A stretch of 64,000 nucleotides of DNA from Winogradskyella undariae. GTDB taxonomy: Bacteria; Bacteroidota; Bacteroidia; Flavobacteriales; Flavobacteriaceae. Below, piece by piece: positions 33,789 through 43,297 of this stretch. Positions within the stretch are counted from its first letter, which is position 1, and each line of letters begins with the position of its first letter. The translations under genes were made by a program, and so were the position numbers. The stretch covers positions 1 through 64,000 of the forward strand of contig NZ_JABTEL010000008.1 of NCBI RefSeq assembly GCF_013285155.1. The letters run 5' to 3'. The notes under the pieces were generated by a model that worked only from the letters and a program-made list of their open reading frames with translations, did no database searches and had not been told where the DNA came from.

Positions 33789-34760
33789 ATGAGTAAACCC
33801 ATAGAAGATAAATTAAATAAAATTCCAGTTGTAAAGATTGTTGTTCGTTTTTTTAAGCAAATTAAGCTTCCTGGTTTTGAAGGGTTATCTGTTTACGATT
33901 TATTAGAACTTTATATTATGGGGATCGTAAATGGAGCACTAACTACTAGGGCTAGTGCTATTGCATTTAGTTTTTTTACGGCTATTTTCCCTTTTTTATT
34001 ATTTGTAATTATCGTAATTCCTTACATCCCAATAGATGGATTTAGAGTGGAGTTTTTAGATTTTTTAAATTCAATATTACCACCTCAAACTTCCGAGTTT
34101 TTAATAGATCGTATATTTAAAGATATGAGTAGTAACACAACAGGGGGATTAATTTCTTCTGTTTTTTTACTGTCTATGTTTTTAATGGCTAACGGCGTTA
34201 ATGCTGTTTTTTCTGGATTTGAAACGTCTTACCATAAGCAATTAAACCGAAATATTTTTAAGCAATATATGTTTGCGCTTGGTGTAGCATTGATTCTTGT
34301 TTTCTTATTGTTATTGACCGTTGCTGTTTTTGGTTATTTTCAAATTTATGTTATTCAACCTTTATATGAAGGTTTTAGTGGTCGTTTCCGAACAGAAGAT
34401 GATGGCATATTAGGATGGATTATTTTTGCAAAGTATTTGTTTTTTGTGATTATGACTTATTTAGCAACCGCTACGTTGTATTATTTTGGAACAAAGGAAG
34501 GGAGAGCGTCTAAATTCTTTTCTGTAGGTGCATTGCTAACTACTTTATTAATAATGTTAACGTCCTTTTTATTTGGTATTTATATTGATAATTTTTCTCA
34601 ATATAATGAGTTGTATGGTTCGATTGGTGCGTTATTAATTCTGCTTTTATATCTGTGGCTAAATTCTAATATTTTATTGTTAGGATATGAGTTAAATGCA
34701 TCACTTCAGTTTCTAAGAAAACATCCTGGTTCTCGCAAAAAGATTATAAATCATATTTAA
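33789..34760 (+). CDS. YihY/BrkB family inner-membrane protein
   Basis: A 323-residue polytopic protein of the YihY/virulence factor BrkB family, with six predicted helices. RASAIAFSFFTAIFPFLLF near 57 and a conserved GFETSYHK, SIGALLILLLYLWL and LLLGYELNASL are typical. The family has no agreed function; the old name ribonuclease BN is a misassignment. It lies downstream of nadC and is probably cotranscribed. Confidence 0.9.
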   Translation: MSKPIEDKLNKIPVVKIVVRFFKQIKLPGFEGLSVYDLLELYIMGIVNGALTTRASAIAFSFFTAIFPFLLFVIIVIPYIPIDGFRVEFLDFLNSILPPQTSEFLIDRIFKDMSSNTTGGLISSVFLLSMFLMANGVNAVFSGFETSYHKQLNRNIFKQYMFALGVALILVFLLLLTVAVFGYFQIYVIQPLYEGFSGRFRTEDDGILGWIIFAKYLFFVIMTYLATATLYYFGTKEGRASKFFSVGALLTTLLIMLTSFLFGIYIDNFSQYNELYGSIGALLILLLYLWLNSNILLLGYELNASLQFLRKHPGSRKKIINHI

Positions 34761-34977
34761 GAGATCGCTTTATAAACTATAATAAGTTTTAATTAAGTAG
34801 CTTAATTAAAGTGTGTTTTTGATTTTAAATATCTGTAAAACAATGTTTTATTGTTTTGTTTAGCATTCTATTTTTTGATTTGAATACGTGTTTAGTAAAG
34901 CGTTTGATGATCTATAATTATGGTTATTTAATTAAACCCATTACATTTGGGTTATAAACTCTATAAAAACAACAATT

Positions 34978-35406
34978 ATGATTAAGAACACATTTATTCT
35001 ATTTATCTTATTAATGGTATCGTTTAATCTTACAGGTCAAGACATTCTTGGGAAGTGGAAAACAATTGACGACAACACAGGTAAGGCCAAGTCTTTAGTA
35101 GAAATATACAAAGAGGATGGTAAGATTTACGGTAAAATTCTATCCGTGTTTAATCCTGAAAAAGAATTTGCAAAGTGTGTAGATTGTGAGGGTAAGCAAA
35201 AAGACCAGAGATTAGTCGGTTTAGTATTCATAGAAGGATTAACTAAAAATGATGATGTTTATGACGGAGGAACAATTCTTAACCCTGAAGATGGTAAAGT
35301 TTTTAAATGTAGATTAAAATTAGAAGATGATGATAACGATACACTTCAAGTAAGAGGTTATTTGGCTTTTTTCTATAGAACACAATACTGGAAACGCGTT
35401 AAATAA
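34978..35406 (+). CDS. DUF2147 family exported protein
   Basis: A 142-residue protein with signal peptide IKNTFILFILLMVSFNLTGQ and a beta-barrel-like DUF2147 domain: DILGKWKTIDDNTGKAKSLV at the start, VEIYKEDGKIYGKIL, a Cys pair CVDCEG, GGTILNPEDGKVFKCRL and the closing RTQYWKRV. The function is unknown; the fold resembles small ligand-binding barrels. Its stop overlaps the priA start by one base (TAATG), so priA may be translated by reinitiation. Confidence 0.9.
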   Translation: MIKNTFILFILLMVSFNLTGQDILGKWKTIDDNTGKAKSLVEIYKEDGKIYGKILSVFNPEKEFAKCVDCEGKQKDQRLVGLVFIEGLTKNDDVYDGGTILNPEDGKVFKCRLKLEDDDNDTLQVRGYLAFFYRTQYWKRVK

Positions 35407-37859
35407 TGCTGCACTTTATAGACGTCATTTTACCAATTCCGCTTCAAAAGGCGTTTACATATCATATTACAGAAGCTGAATCTAAGTTTTTGTCAGTAGG
35501 TATGCGTGTTGCGGTTCCGTTTGGTAAAAGTAAAATTTATACAGCCTTGGTGCGTAATATTCATCAAAACCCACCAACGGCTTATGATGCTAAAACCATC
35601 CATCAAATTCTAGACGACTCACCTGTAATAACAGAAACTCAATTGAAACATTGGGAATGGATTTCTGGTTATTACATGTGTAGTTTAGGAGAGGTAATGC
35701 GAGCAGCAATGCCTAATGCTTTTATGTTAGAAAGTGAAACTGTTATTTCTAAAAATGAAAAGACAGAGATTAACGAGTCTGAATTAAAAGACGAAGAATT
35801 CTTAATTTATGAGGCTTTAAATCGTCAATCGTCATTAAAGATTAGTGATGTTGTCTCTATTTTAGATAAAAAACGTGTACTACCAGTTATTAATAGTTTA
35901 GTAGCAAAAGGGGTTATAAATCTTCAAGAAGAGATTTACGAAAAATACAAGCCCAAATTAGTGCGTTATGTAAAGTTACATCATAACCATAAATCACCTG
36001 AAAAGCTTCAAGAATTATTAGAGGAATTAAGCAGAGCTCCAAAACAAAGAGAAGTCGTTTTAACTCTGTTTACTATGGAGGCTTCGCTTAAGCAACCTAT
36101 AAAAGTTACAGATTTAACGGAGCGAAGTGGTGCATCAACTAGTATTATAAAAACATTAATTGATAAGGATATTTTAGAAGAATATCACATTCAAATAGAT
36201 CGTGTTCAGTTTGAAGGCGAAGGAGATGCAGCGACAAAACGTTTAAGTGAGGCGCAGCAAATTGCCTACGATGAAGTTGAAGAAATATTTAAAGAAAAAT
36301 CAGTAGCATTATTACATGGTGTTACATCTTCAGGTAAAACTGAAATCTATGTTCAGCTGATTGAAAAGCAATTAGAATTAGGGAAGCAGGTGTTGTATTT
36401 GTTACCTGAAATTGCTTTAACAACGCAGTTGGTGAATCGTCTTCAAGAGTATTTTGGAGAAAAAGTAGCTGTTTTTCATTCTCGATATTCTTCAAACGAA
36501 CGTGTAGAAGTCTGGCAAAACATGTTGGCCAGTTCAGAAAAAGCGCAAGTGGTAATCGGGGCTCGTTCGTCATTATTATTGCCATTTCGTAATTTGGGGT
36601 TAATCATCGTAGATGAAGAGCACGAGCAATCTTTTAAGCAATTTGATCCAGCACCTCGTTATCATGCTAGGGATGCGGCAATTGTTTTAGCAAATATTTT
36701 TAAAGCTAAGACCCTTTTAGGATCTGCAACACCGAGTTTAGAAAGTTATTTTAATGCTAGTCAGGGTAAATATGGCTTGGTTGAATTAAATACGCGTTAC
36801 AATAACGTTTTAATGCCAGATATAGAGCTTGTAGATATCGCAGATAAGTACAAGCGTAAGCGCATGAAAGGTCATTTTAGCGACCGGCTTATTGAAGAAA
36901 TGACAGAAACTTTAGATGAAGGTTTTCAAATTATATTATTTCAAAATAGAAGAGGTTTTTCGCCTGTTATAGAATGTACCACTTGCGGAACTTCACCACA
37001 ATGTCCTAATTGCGATGTAAGTTTAACTTATCATCAATACCGAGATCAATTGCGTTGTCATTATTGTGGTTATAATTCAGTAATGCTAAAAGCTTGTCAG
37101 GGTTGCGGAAATTCAACTTTAGATACAAAAGGCTTTGGTACGGAGCAGATAGAAGCAGAGGTAAAAGTTTTATTCCCTGAGAAAAAAGTAGCACGTATGG
37201 ATTTAGATACCACACGTGGAAAATACGGTTTTGAGAAGATTATAAATAGTTTTGAGCAACGAGAAGTTGATATTTTGGTAGGTACGCAAATGTTGACCAA
37301 GGGGCTCGATTTTAGGTGTGTGAAATTAGTCGGGATTATGAATGCAGATAACTTACTTAACTTCCCTGATTTTAGAGCACACGAGCGTAGTTATCAATTA
37401 ATGGCTCAGGTTTCTGGTAGAGCTGGTCGGACAGATTTACGCGGAAAAGTATTGATTCAGACTTACAACCCGCATCATAATATTTTGCAGCAAGTTTCTA
37501 CAAATTCTTATAAGGAAATGTTCGCAGAACAGATGAATGAGCGTTACAATTTTAAATATCCACCAATCTATAGGTTGATAAAAATTACTTTTAAGCATAA
37601 AGATTACGACCGTGTTAATTTAGCGGCAGATTGGTATGCTAAATCTTTAAAACAATTATTTAAAACGAATGTTTTAGGTCCGGAATTTCCACCGGTTTCT
37701 AGAATACGTAATTTATATCATAAAAATATATTGATAAAAATTCCAGAAAAACAATCTTTAGGAAAAACAAAAGAAGCGATAAGAAAGATTGATAATAGTT
37801 TTAATGCTGTTAAAGATTTTAGATCTGTACGTGTGGTGATTAATGTAGATAATTATTAA
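35406..37859 (+). CDS. priA: Primosomal protein N' (replication restart helicase PriA)
   Basis: An 817-residue superfamily 2 helicase that reloads the replisome at stalled forks. The DNA-binding domain is N-terminal (FIDVILPIPLQKAFTY). Walker A is GVTSSGKTEIY near 300, the Walker B equivalent is VDEEHEQS near 402, and a zinc-binding cluster of CxxC pairs lies at about 520-575 (CTTCG, CPNC, CHYC, CQGCG). SGRAGR and a C-terminal domain complete it. Start by overlap with DUF2147 (TAATG). Confidence 0.96.
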   Translation: MLHFIDVILPIPLQKAFTYHITEAESKFLSVGMRVAVPFGKSKIYTALVRNIHQNPPTAYDAKTIHQILDDSPVITETQLKHWEWISGYYMCSLGEVMRAAMPNAFMLESETVISKNEKTEINESELKDEEFLIYEALNRQSSLKISDVVSILDKKRVLPVINSLVAKGVINLQEEIYEKYKPKLVRYVKLHHNHKSPEKLQELLEELSRAPKQREVVLTLFTMEASLKQPIKVTDLTERSGASTSIIKTLIDKDILEEYHIQIDRVQFEGEGDAATKRLSEAQQIAYDEVEEIFKEKSVALLHGVTSSGKTEIYVQLIEKQLELGKQVLYLLPEIALTTQLVNRLQEYFGEKVAVFHSRYSSNERVEVWQNMLASSEKAQVVIGARSSLLLPFRNLGLIIVDEEHEQSFKQFDPAPRYHARDAAIVLANIFKAKTLLGSATPSLESYFNASQGKYGLVELNTRYNNVLMPDIELVDIADKYKRKRMKGHFSDRLIEEMTETLDEGFQIILFQNRRGFSPVIECTTCGTSPQCPNCDVSLTYHQYRDQLRCHYCGYNSVMLKACQGCGNSTLDTKGFGTEQIEAEVKVLFPEKKVARMDLDTTRGKYGFEKIINSFEQREVDILVGTQMLTKGLDFRCVKLVGIMNADNLLNFPDFRAHERSYQLMAQVSGRAGRTDLRGKVLIQTYNPHHNILQQVSTNSYKEMFAEQMNERYNFKYPPIYRLIKITFKHKDYDRVNLAADWYAKSLKQLFKTNVLGPEFPPVSRIRNLYHKNILIKIPEKQSLGKTKEAIRKIDNSFNAVKDFRSVRVVINVDNY

Positions 37860-38028
37860 GACTTAGTCGGTTTTTTTAACCTTTTTTGATGTTTAAAGTT
37901 GCTAAAAAAGAACTTGTATTTTATTAAAAACACATTGTTTAGTAATACAAATAGTTTTTTCTGGTTTAAGTAAAAAAGGTTTCAACTCTGCTTAACCGAA
38001 CTTTATTTATCTTATTATTAAAATCAAA

Positions 38029-38053
38029 AAATCCCAAGCAAGGCTCAGGATTT
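38029..38053 (-). terminator. Possible intrinsic terminator after the LytTR regulator
   Basis: AAATCC and GGATTT with an inner AGC/GCT pairing form an imperfect hairpin flanked by A and T runs, downstream of the stop of the regulator at 38098. Confidence 0.5.
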
Positions 38054-38097
38054 CTGTAAATTATAATGTATTACTTTAAATGTATATGCGTTTGGGG

Positions 38098-38793
38098 TTA
38101 CATATTATTTAAAGCGTCTACTAATTGTGTCTTTTTATTACGACTCAATGGAATTTCATAAGCGCCAACTTCAACATTTTTACTGTTAAATCTGTCAATT
38201 TTATCCAGGTTCACAATATAAGATTTGTGAATTCTTAAAAACTTACCTTCAGGTAATTCGCTTTCAAAAGCTTTCATAGTTGATAATACAACTAGGCTGT
38301 TTTCTTCTGTTACTACTTTTACGTAATCACCAAGAGCTTCAATCCATTTAATATCCTTAATATATACTTTACGTTTTTTAAGGTTACTTTTTACAAAGAT
38401 ATGTTCACCTTCAGTCTCATTAAAGTCTAATTTTAATTTGTGCTGCTCAATAGCTTTTTCTACGGCAATATTAAAACGATCTTTAGTAATTGGTTTCTGA
38501 AGATAATCAGTAGCGTCGTAATTAAATGCTTTAAAAGCATATTCTGTTTTACCAGTAACAAAAATAATTTGGGGTTTGTTGTTAAGTACATCAAGTAACT
38601 CAAAACCGTTTAATACAGGCATCTCTATATCTAGGAAGATAAGATCTACTTTATGTGTATTAAGACCGTTTTTTGTTTCTAACGCACTGCTGTATTCTGC
38701 AATAAGATTAAGAGAGGAATGATTCTCAATTAACTTTACTATAGAGAGACGCTGAATCGCAGAATCATCAACAACTACACAGTTTAAAGTCAT
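38098..38793 (-). CDS. LytTR-type response regulator, orphan
   Basis: A 231-residue regulator. The receiver domain (1-115) has acidic residues near 9-10, the phosphoacceptor Asp55 in IFLDIEMP, and a conserved Lys near 105 (LQKPIT). The LytTR DNA-binding domain (about 130-231) contains IEALGDYVKVVTEE and FLRIHKSYIVNLDKI. No histidine kinase is adjacent, so the partner lies elsewhere; regulators of this kind are often paired with LytS-type kinases. An orphan gene divergent from rpsF. Confidence 0.92.
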   Translation of the reverse strand: MTLNCVVVDDSAIQRLSIVKLIENHSSLNLIAEYSSALETKNGLNTHKVDLIFLDIEMPVLNGFELLDVLNNKPQIIFVTGKTEYAFKAFNYDATDYLQKPITKDRFNIAVEKAIEQHKLKLDFNETEGEHIFVKSNLKKRKVYIKDIKWIEALGDYVKVVTEENSLVVLSTMKAFESELPEGKFLRIHKSYIVNLDKIDRFNSKNVEVGAYEIPLSRNKKTQLVDALNNM

Positions 38794-38928
38794 AACATTA
38801 TTAATTTTAGGTTAAGATATCGACAATAGTACAATAAATTCGGTTAAAAAACAAATAATACCGACAAACAGTATGTTAAGATATGCTAAAATCTAAAGAT
38901 AACGTGTTTTAAATTAACCTTTAAAAAC

Positions 38929-38960
38929 TTTGTCTAAGTTAGAAATAATTATTATTTTTG
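38929..38960 (+). promoter_or_regulatory. Consensus Bacteroidota promoter of the rpsF operon
   Basis: TTTG at 38929-38932 and TATTTTTG at 38953-38960 are 20 bp apart, an almost ideal match to the -33/-7 consensus (TTTG, about N19-20, TAnnTTTG). It is the best housekeeping promoter in the window. Confidence 0.85.
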
Positions 38961-38994
38961 CAGCCGTTTTTAACAATAAACAAAATTATTTATT

Positions 38995-39339
38995 ATGAAT
39001 CATTATGAAACTGTTTTCATCTTAAATCCCGTTTTATCTGAAGACCAGATAAAGGAGACAGTAAAGAAATATGAGGATTTCCTCGTTTCTAAAGGAGCTA
39101 AGATGGTATCAAAAGAAGATTGGGGGCTAAAAAAATTAGCATATCCAATTCAAAACAAAAAAAGTGGTTTTTACCATTTATTTGAATTTACCGTAGATGG
39201 TGAAGCAATTGAGCCTTTAGAGGTTGAATTTAGACGTGATGAGCGTTTTATGCGTTACTTAACTGTGAAGTTAGACAAACATGCTATTTCATGGGCTGAG
39301 AGAAGAAGAGAGAAACTTAAAGTTAAAGCAAAAGCATAA
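38995..39339 (+). CDS. rpsF: 30S ribosomal protein S6
   Basis: A 114-residue protein that binds 16S rRNA together with S18 in the platform of the small subunit. It starts [20 protein letters not shown], with [20 protein letters not shown] and [17 protein letters not shown] typical of S6. A lysine-rich C-terminal tail (EKLKVKAKA) is present. First gene of the rpsF-rpsR-rplI operon, 2 bp before rpsR. Confidence 0.97.
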   Translation: MNHYETVFILNPVLSEDQIKETVKKYEDFLVSKGAKMVSKEDWGLKKLAYPIQNKKSGFYHLFEFTVDGEAIEPLEVEFRRDERFMRYLTVKLDKHAISWAERRREKLKVKAKA

Positions 39340-39341
39340 TT

Positions 39342-39638
39342 ATGTCATCAATAGAACAACAAGCAAAAGGAAAAAAAGACGGCGAAATTAGATATTTAAC
39401 TCCGTTAAATATTGAGACGTCTAAAGTTAAAAAATATTGTCGTTTCAAAAAATCTGGAATCAAGTATGTAGATTATAAAGATGCAGACTGGCTATTAGGT
39501 TTTGTAAACGAACAAGGTAAGTTATTACCAAGACGTTTAACAGGAACTTCTTTAAAGTATCAAAGAAAAGTATCTGTAGCAGTAAAAAGAGCAAGACATT
39601 TAGCATTAATGCCGTATGTTGCTGATTTATTAAAATAA
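39342..39638 (+). CDS. rpsR: 30S ribosomal protein S18
   Basis: A 98-residue protein that binds the small-subunit platform beside S6. The core [40 protein letters not shown] and [13 protein letters not shown] match S18; the N-terminal extension of about 20 residues ([16 protein letters not shown]) is typical of flavobacteria. Middle gene of the operon. Confidence 0.97.
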   Translation: MSSIEQQAKGKKDGEIRYLTPLNIETSKVKKYCRFKKSGIKYVDYKDADWLLGFVNEQGKLLPRRLTGTSLKYQRKVSVAVKRARHLALMPYVADLLK

Positions 39639-39652
39639 AATATCATAACACA

Positions 39653-40114
39653 ATGGAACTTATATTAAAACAAGACGTTGATAATTTAGGATTTAAAGAC
39701 GATATTGTATCTGTTAAGAACGGTTATGGTAGAAATTTTTTAATTCCTCACGGACAAGCTGTAATGGCAACTTCTTCTGCTAAGAAAGTATTAGCAGAAA
39801 CTTTAAAGCAAAGAGCTTATAAAGAAAAAACTATTATTGCTGATGCAGAAAAAACTGCTGAAGGATTAAATGGTTTAGATATTAAAATCACAGCTAAGGC
39901 TGGAACTGGAGCAACTGCTGGAGATAAATTATTTGGTTCTATTACCAATATGGATTTAGCTGCTGCACTTAAAGCTGCAGGTCATGAAGTTGATAAAAAG
40001 TTTATCGCTATTACAGGTGGTAACATTAAGCGTTTAGGTCAATATGTAGCTGCAATCAGATTACATAGATCAGTAACTGTAGATTTAACTTTCGAAGTTA
40101 TTGCTGACGCATAA
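39653..40114 (+). CDS. rplI: 50S ribosomal protein L9
   Basis: A 153-residue protein: the N-terminal domain (ELILKQDVDNLGFKDDIVSV, NGYGRNFLIPHG) binds 23S rRNA, a helix joins it to the C-terminal domain that reaches over the 30S subunit. Length and order are standard. Last gene of the rpsF operon, followed by a strong terminator at 40138. Confidence 0.97.
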   Translation: MELILKQDVDNLGFKDDIVSVKNGYGRNFLIPHGQAVMATSSAKKVLAETLKQRAYKEKTIIADAEKTAEGLNGLDIKITAKAGTGATAGDKLFGSITNMDLAAALKAAGHEVDKKFIAITGGNIKRLGQYVAAIRLHRSVTVDLTFEVIADA

Positions 40115-40137
40115 TCTTTAGTCATACAATTTTAAAG

Positions 40138-40167
40138 AACCGTTTAGTTTAACTAAACGGTTTTTTT
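40138..40167 (+). terminator. Intrinsic terminator of the rpsF-rpsR-rplI operon
   Basis: CCGTTTAGTT (40140-40149) and AACTAAACGG (40151-40160) form a 10-bp stem with one unpaired base between the arms, followed by seven T. Confidence 0.93.
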
Positions 40168-40249
40168 GTAATTAATTTTTTTAACATCATTTAAATTTTA
40201 CATCACCTTGCTAGTTTCTATAATTAGGAGGTTTTAAAGTGGTTTTTAT

Positions 40250-41122
40250 ATGAAAAATATCTTTTTAATTTTTGTCGTATTTTCTTTTTTTAGTTGTAAT
40301 AAATTAACAGCTCAAAAAGTATCAGCTGAAGTTCATCACTCAAAATTGATAGAGCTTTTTAAAGCTTCAGAAAATAATTATCCAAATATTAGTGTCCATC
40401 GCGGAGGTAAAGGACTAGTTGATTATCCTGAGAACAGTTTAGAAGTTTTACAATATGTTAGTGATAGCATTTCAGCTATCTACGAAATAGATGTAGCGCA
40501 AACTAAGGATGGTCATTTGGTGTTAATGCACGATAATTCTATAGATAGAACGACAACAGGAAGTGGTAAAGTCAGCGATTTAACCTATGATGAATTACTA
40601 AAATTCAATATGGTTGACGATTACGGCAATGAAACAAAATTTAAAATTCCTTTATTTTCAGAAATTTTAGCCTGGAGTAAAGAAAATAACGTTATTCTAA
40701 CAGTTGATATTAAGCCTAGCGTAAGCACAGAAGTTGTTATTGATGCTATTAGAGAAGCTAGTGCTGAAGATATTTGCATCATTATTACCTATGATGTAGA
40801 AGAGACTAAAATGGTATACGAGCTAGCATCAGATTTATTAATATCTGTTTCAGCTAGAAGTAATGAAGAATTTGATCGTTTGTTAGAAACTAAAATTCCA
40901 ACAAATAATATGATTGCCTTTACAGGAACTCGCTTATCTGATGTTTCACTTTTTAAAAGATTACACGACTACAATATTGTCTGTATGCTTGGAACCATCG
41001 GTAACTTAGATAAAAGTGCAGAAGCTAAAGGTGAAAAATTATATGCAAAGTGGAAAAAAATGGGGATTGATATTATTGCTACAGATAGACCCTTTGCTGC
41101 TTTTGGTGCTATAAATATGTAA
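40250..41122 (+). CDS. Glycerophosphodiester phosphodiesterase family protein
   Basis: A 290-residue exported enzyme; the signal ends FSFFSC (Cys16), so it may be a lipoprotein. The GDPD TIM barrel shows HRGG near 49, YPENSLEVL, EIDVAQTKDGHLVLMHD with catalytic acids and His, and DRTTTGSGKV. It hydrolyses glycerophosphodiesters to an alcohol and glycerol 3-phosphate in the periplasm, with Ca2+ or Mg2+. A conserved C-terminal DIIATDRPFA ends the fold. Stands alone after the ribosomal operon. Confidence 0.92.
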   Translation: MKNIFLIFVVFSFFSCNKLTAQKVSAEVHHSKLIELFKASENNYPNISVHRGGKGLVDYPENSLEVLQYVSDSISAIYEIDVAQTKDGHLVLMHDNSIDRTTTGSGKVSDLTYDELLKFNMVDDYGNETKFKIPLFSEILAWSKENNVILTVDIKPSVSTEVVIDAIREASAEDICIIITYDVEETKMVYELASDLLISVSARSNEEFDRLLETKIPTNNMIAFTGTRLSDVSLFKRLHDYNIVCMLGTIGNLDKSAEAKGEKLYAKWKKMGIDIIATDRPFAAFGAINM

Positions 41123-41235
41123 TGCCATATTTTCATTATAGTATTTTAGGTGTTGAAATACTTTTGAATAAAAAATATAAATAACCTTTTAAAGACGTAG
41201 CATCTCATCTTTAAAAAACAGATAATTATTACCAG

Positions 41236-41709
41236 ATGAAATATTCTAGATTAACAAAAGAACAATTTGAAGAATTACATAAAGAATTCATCAATTTTTT
41301 AGCCACACAATCTATTACAGGAGATGAGTGGGCAGATATAAAAAAGAATAAACCTGAAGCTGCAGAACAAGAATTAGACGTTTTTAGTGACTTAGTATGG
41401 CTTGGTGTTTTAAGTAAAGTTGAATATTTAGAACATATTTCACCAAACCAAATTCATCTTTTTCAATGTCAGGAAAAGAGTATGCGATTAATTGCTCTTA
41501 AAATTGAGATTCCTGAAGTAGATTTTACGACTAAAGAAGGTTTTGAGTGGTTACGTAATAATTTATTATCTAATTCTGTTGAATTTTTTAACGCTAAAAA
41601 AGATTATACAGAAGATAAACACTTAGATCTTTTTAAAATGATTGAATCTGGTGCAAATATCACTAAAGGAGAATTATTTAATTATTTTGCAAATTTAGTA
41701 AAAGGATAA
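41236..41709 (+). CDS. DUF6495-like conserved flavobacterial protein
   Basis: A 157-residue cytoplasmic protein, helical at both ends, that begins KYSRLTKEQFEELHKEFINF and contains ITGDEWADIKK, SDLVWLGVLSKVEYLEHISP and a C-terminal SGANITKGELFNYFANLV. I recognise it as a conserved family of the phylum, probably DUF6495; no function is known. It has its own terminator downstream. Confidence 0.75.
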   Translation: MKYSRLTKEQFEELHKEFINFLATQSITGDEWADIKKNKPEAAEQELDVFSDLVWLGVLSKVEYLEHISPNQIHLFQCQEKSMRLIALKIEIPEVDFTTKEGFEWLRNNLLSNSVEFFNAKKDYTEDKHLDLFKMIESGANITKGELFNYFANLVKG

Positions 41710-41730
41710 ACTGTCCTATAATATTATAAA

Positions 41731-41766
41731 AAAAACACTCATTTTCTAAATGAGTGTTTTTTTTTG
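41731..41766 (+). terminator. Intrinsic terminator
   Basis: AAAACACTCATTT (41732-41744) and AAATGAGTGTTTT (41748-41760) pair perfectly around a 3-base loop, followed by a T run. Confidence 0.93.
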
Positions 41767-41769
41767 TTT

Positions 41770-41816
41770 CGTTACTTCGTGTGATTTTAGAGGAACGATA
41801 AAATTATATCGAGAAG
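41770..41816 (-). repeat. Solo degenerate copy of the TTCTCGATA/CACTCGAA element
   Basis: On the minus strand it begins CTTCTCGATA and ends TCACACGAAGTAACG, which agrees with the array core end TCACTCGAACTGACG at 12 of 15 positions. It lies between the DUF6495-like gene and the permease gene. Confidence 0.45.
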
Positions 41817-41943
41817 TTTTAAGTTCTCTATTTAAACAGTTATTTATTTCTCTATCTACTTAAGTTTATGTCAGGCATTCTAACTGCTGTCAACTTAATT
41901 ATTTATATTTTATTGAATTAAACTCCCTTTGTTTAAATGAATT

Positions 41944-43185
41944 TTACTCATAACGTAAAGATTCAATAGGATCTAATTTAGCTGCTTTTGTTGCAGGATA
42001 TAGACCAGAAATTACAGCAACTATAAAAGCGATACTTGTGGCCCAAATCATAGCCACCCATGGAATGGAGAATTCTAAATCAAATCCTTTTGCAACACCC
42101 CAACCAATTAATATTCCTAAGAAAATCCCTAATAAACCACCTAATTGTCCAATAATTATGGTTTCCATAAAAAACTGAAACGCTATAGTTTTACTTTTTG
42201 CACCAAGTGCTTTTCTAACTCCTATTTCTCTTGTACGCTCACTCACCGAAACAAGCATAATATTCATTAAGGCAATTGTAGATCCAAAAATGGTAATAAT
42301 ACTAATAATCCAAGCAGCGACATAAAGTGCAGCTGTATTTTGTGCAACACGATTTAGTAAATCGTCACTTCGTTCAATACCAAAATCATTCTTTTCAATA
42401 GGATTTAATCCTCTTATATTTCTAAACGTAAGTATCGCATCATCTTGAGCACTTTCAAGCATATCAGTATTATCTACTTTTACACTTAAACTATAATTAA
42501 TGTTAGGATTGGTAAAAATAGATCGTGCTTTTTGAATGGGCATTATAACACGTAAATCTTGATTATTTCCAAAAGTAGATCCCTTTTCTTTTAAAATTCC
42601 AATGACTTTAAATTTAGAACCTCTAACGCTTATTGTTTTTCCTACAGGATTTTCAACAGGAAATAACGCTTTTTGTAAATCGCTACCAATAACACAAACA
42701 GCATTACTATTACCCACATCAAAAACATTAATAGAACGTCCGTTTTCGATTTCTAATCCCGAATTTTCAATAAAAAACTCATTAGCACCAAGCACAGCAA
42801 CTTCAGGATCTGTTTTTTTGTTTTCGTATTTTACTTCTGCAGTAGAAGTTCCGTAAAACGATACCGCTACTTTTGTAAAAGGATAATTATAGGTGTCTTC
42901 AAAATCTTTTACATTTCTGTAATCTATAATCGGATTTATTTTTTGTCGTTCTCGACTACTTTGGCGTTGTGCAGTAAATTCGTAACGTTGAAAATTGAAG
43001 GTATTAGAACCCATTGAAGAAAAATTACTAGAAATCGTATTTTCTAAAGCCGAAACACCACTCAAAATTCCGACCAAAGCCATAATTCCAATAGCAATAA
43101 TTAAAACCGTTAAAATGGTTCGGAGTAATTGACTTTTAATAGAATCGAAGGCAATTCTAATATTTTCTTTAGCTAATGAAAACAT
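41944..43185 (-). CDS. MacB/FtsX-type ABC transporter permease
   Basis: A 413-residue four-helix permease of the MacB_PCD-FtsX type. The first helix (about 22-42, LLRTILTVLIIAIGIMALVG) is followed by a large periplasmic domain of about 210 residues, then three C-terminal helices with the FtsX signature MLVSVSERTREIGVRKALGA and SGLYPATKAAKLDPIESLRYE. It would act with an ATPase not encoded nearby, in lipoprotein, peptide or drug export. Although the frame stays open to 43353, the family start MFSLAKENIRIAFDSIK is at 43185, and a promoter at 43223-43247 lies inside the longer frame, so that extension is rejected. Confidence 0.9.
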   Translation of the reverse strand: MFSLAKENIRIAFDSIKSQLLRTILTVLIIAIGIMALVGILSGVSALENTISSNFSSMGSNTFNFQRYEFTAQRQSSRERQKINPIIDYRNVKDFEDTYNYPFTKVAVSFYGTSTAEVKYENKKTDPEVAVLGANEFFIENSGLEIENGRSINVFDVGNSNAVCVIGSDLQKALFPVENPVGKTISVRGSKFKVIGILKEKGSTFGNNQDLRVIMPIQKARSIFTNPNINYSLSVKVDNTDMLESAQDDAILTFRNIRGLNPIEKNDFGIERSDDLLNRVAQNTAALYVAAWIISIITIFGSTIALMNIMLVSVSERTREIGVRKALGAKSKTIAFQFFMETIIIGQLGGLLGIFLGILIGWGVAKGFDLEFSIPWVAMIWATSIAFIVAVISGLYPATKAAKLDPIESLRYE

Positions 43186-43222
43186 AGTTTTTTTCGCGTT
43201 AGTTGGGTTGTTTAAAGTATAA

Positions 43223-43247
43223 GACGACGTAATCTGCATAAAGTTAC
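43223..43247 (-). promoter_or_regulatory. ECF-type promoter (GTAAC-N16-CGTC) of the permease gene
   Basis: On the minus strand GTAAC (43247-43243) and CGTC (43226-43223) are exactly 16 bp apart and followed by TTAT, the same layout as at the ECF sigma operon (13769-13793). The permease ATG is 38 bp downstream. Confidence 0.6.
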
Positions 43248-43289
43248 TATAAAATCTAATTATCTTAGTAAGACCTCTGAAAATTATAA

Positions 43290-43297
43290 TATTTTTG
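43290..43297 (+). promoter_or_regulatory. -7 box of the hisS promoter
   Basis: TATTTTTG matches TAnnTTTG, 89 bp before the hisS start. A TTAG at 43265 about 21 bp upstream is a weak -33 candidate. The leader would be about 80 nt. Confidence 0.45.
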
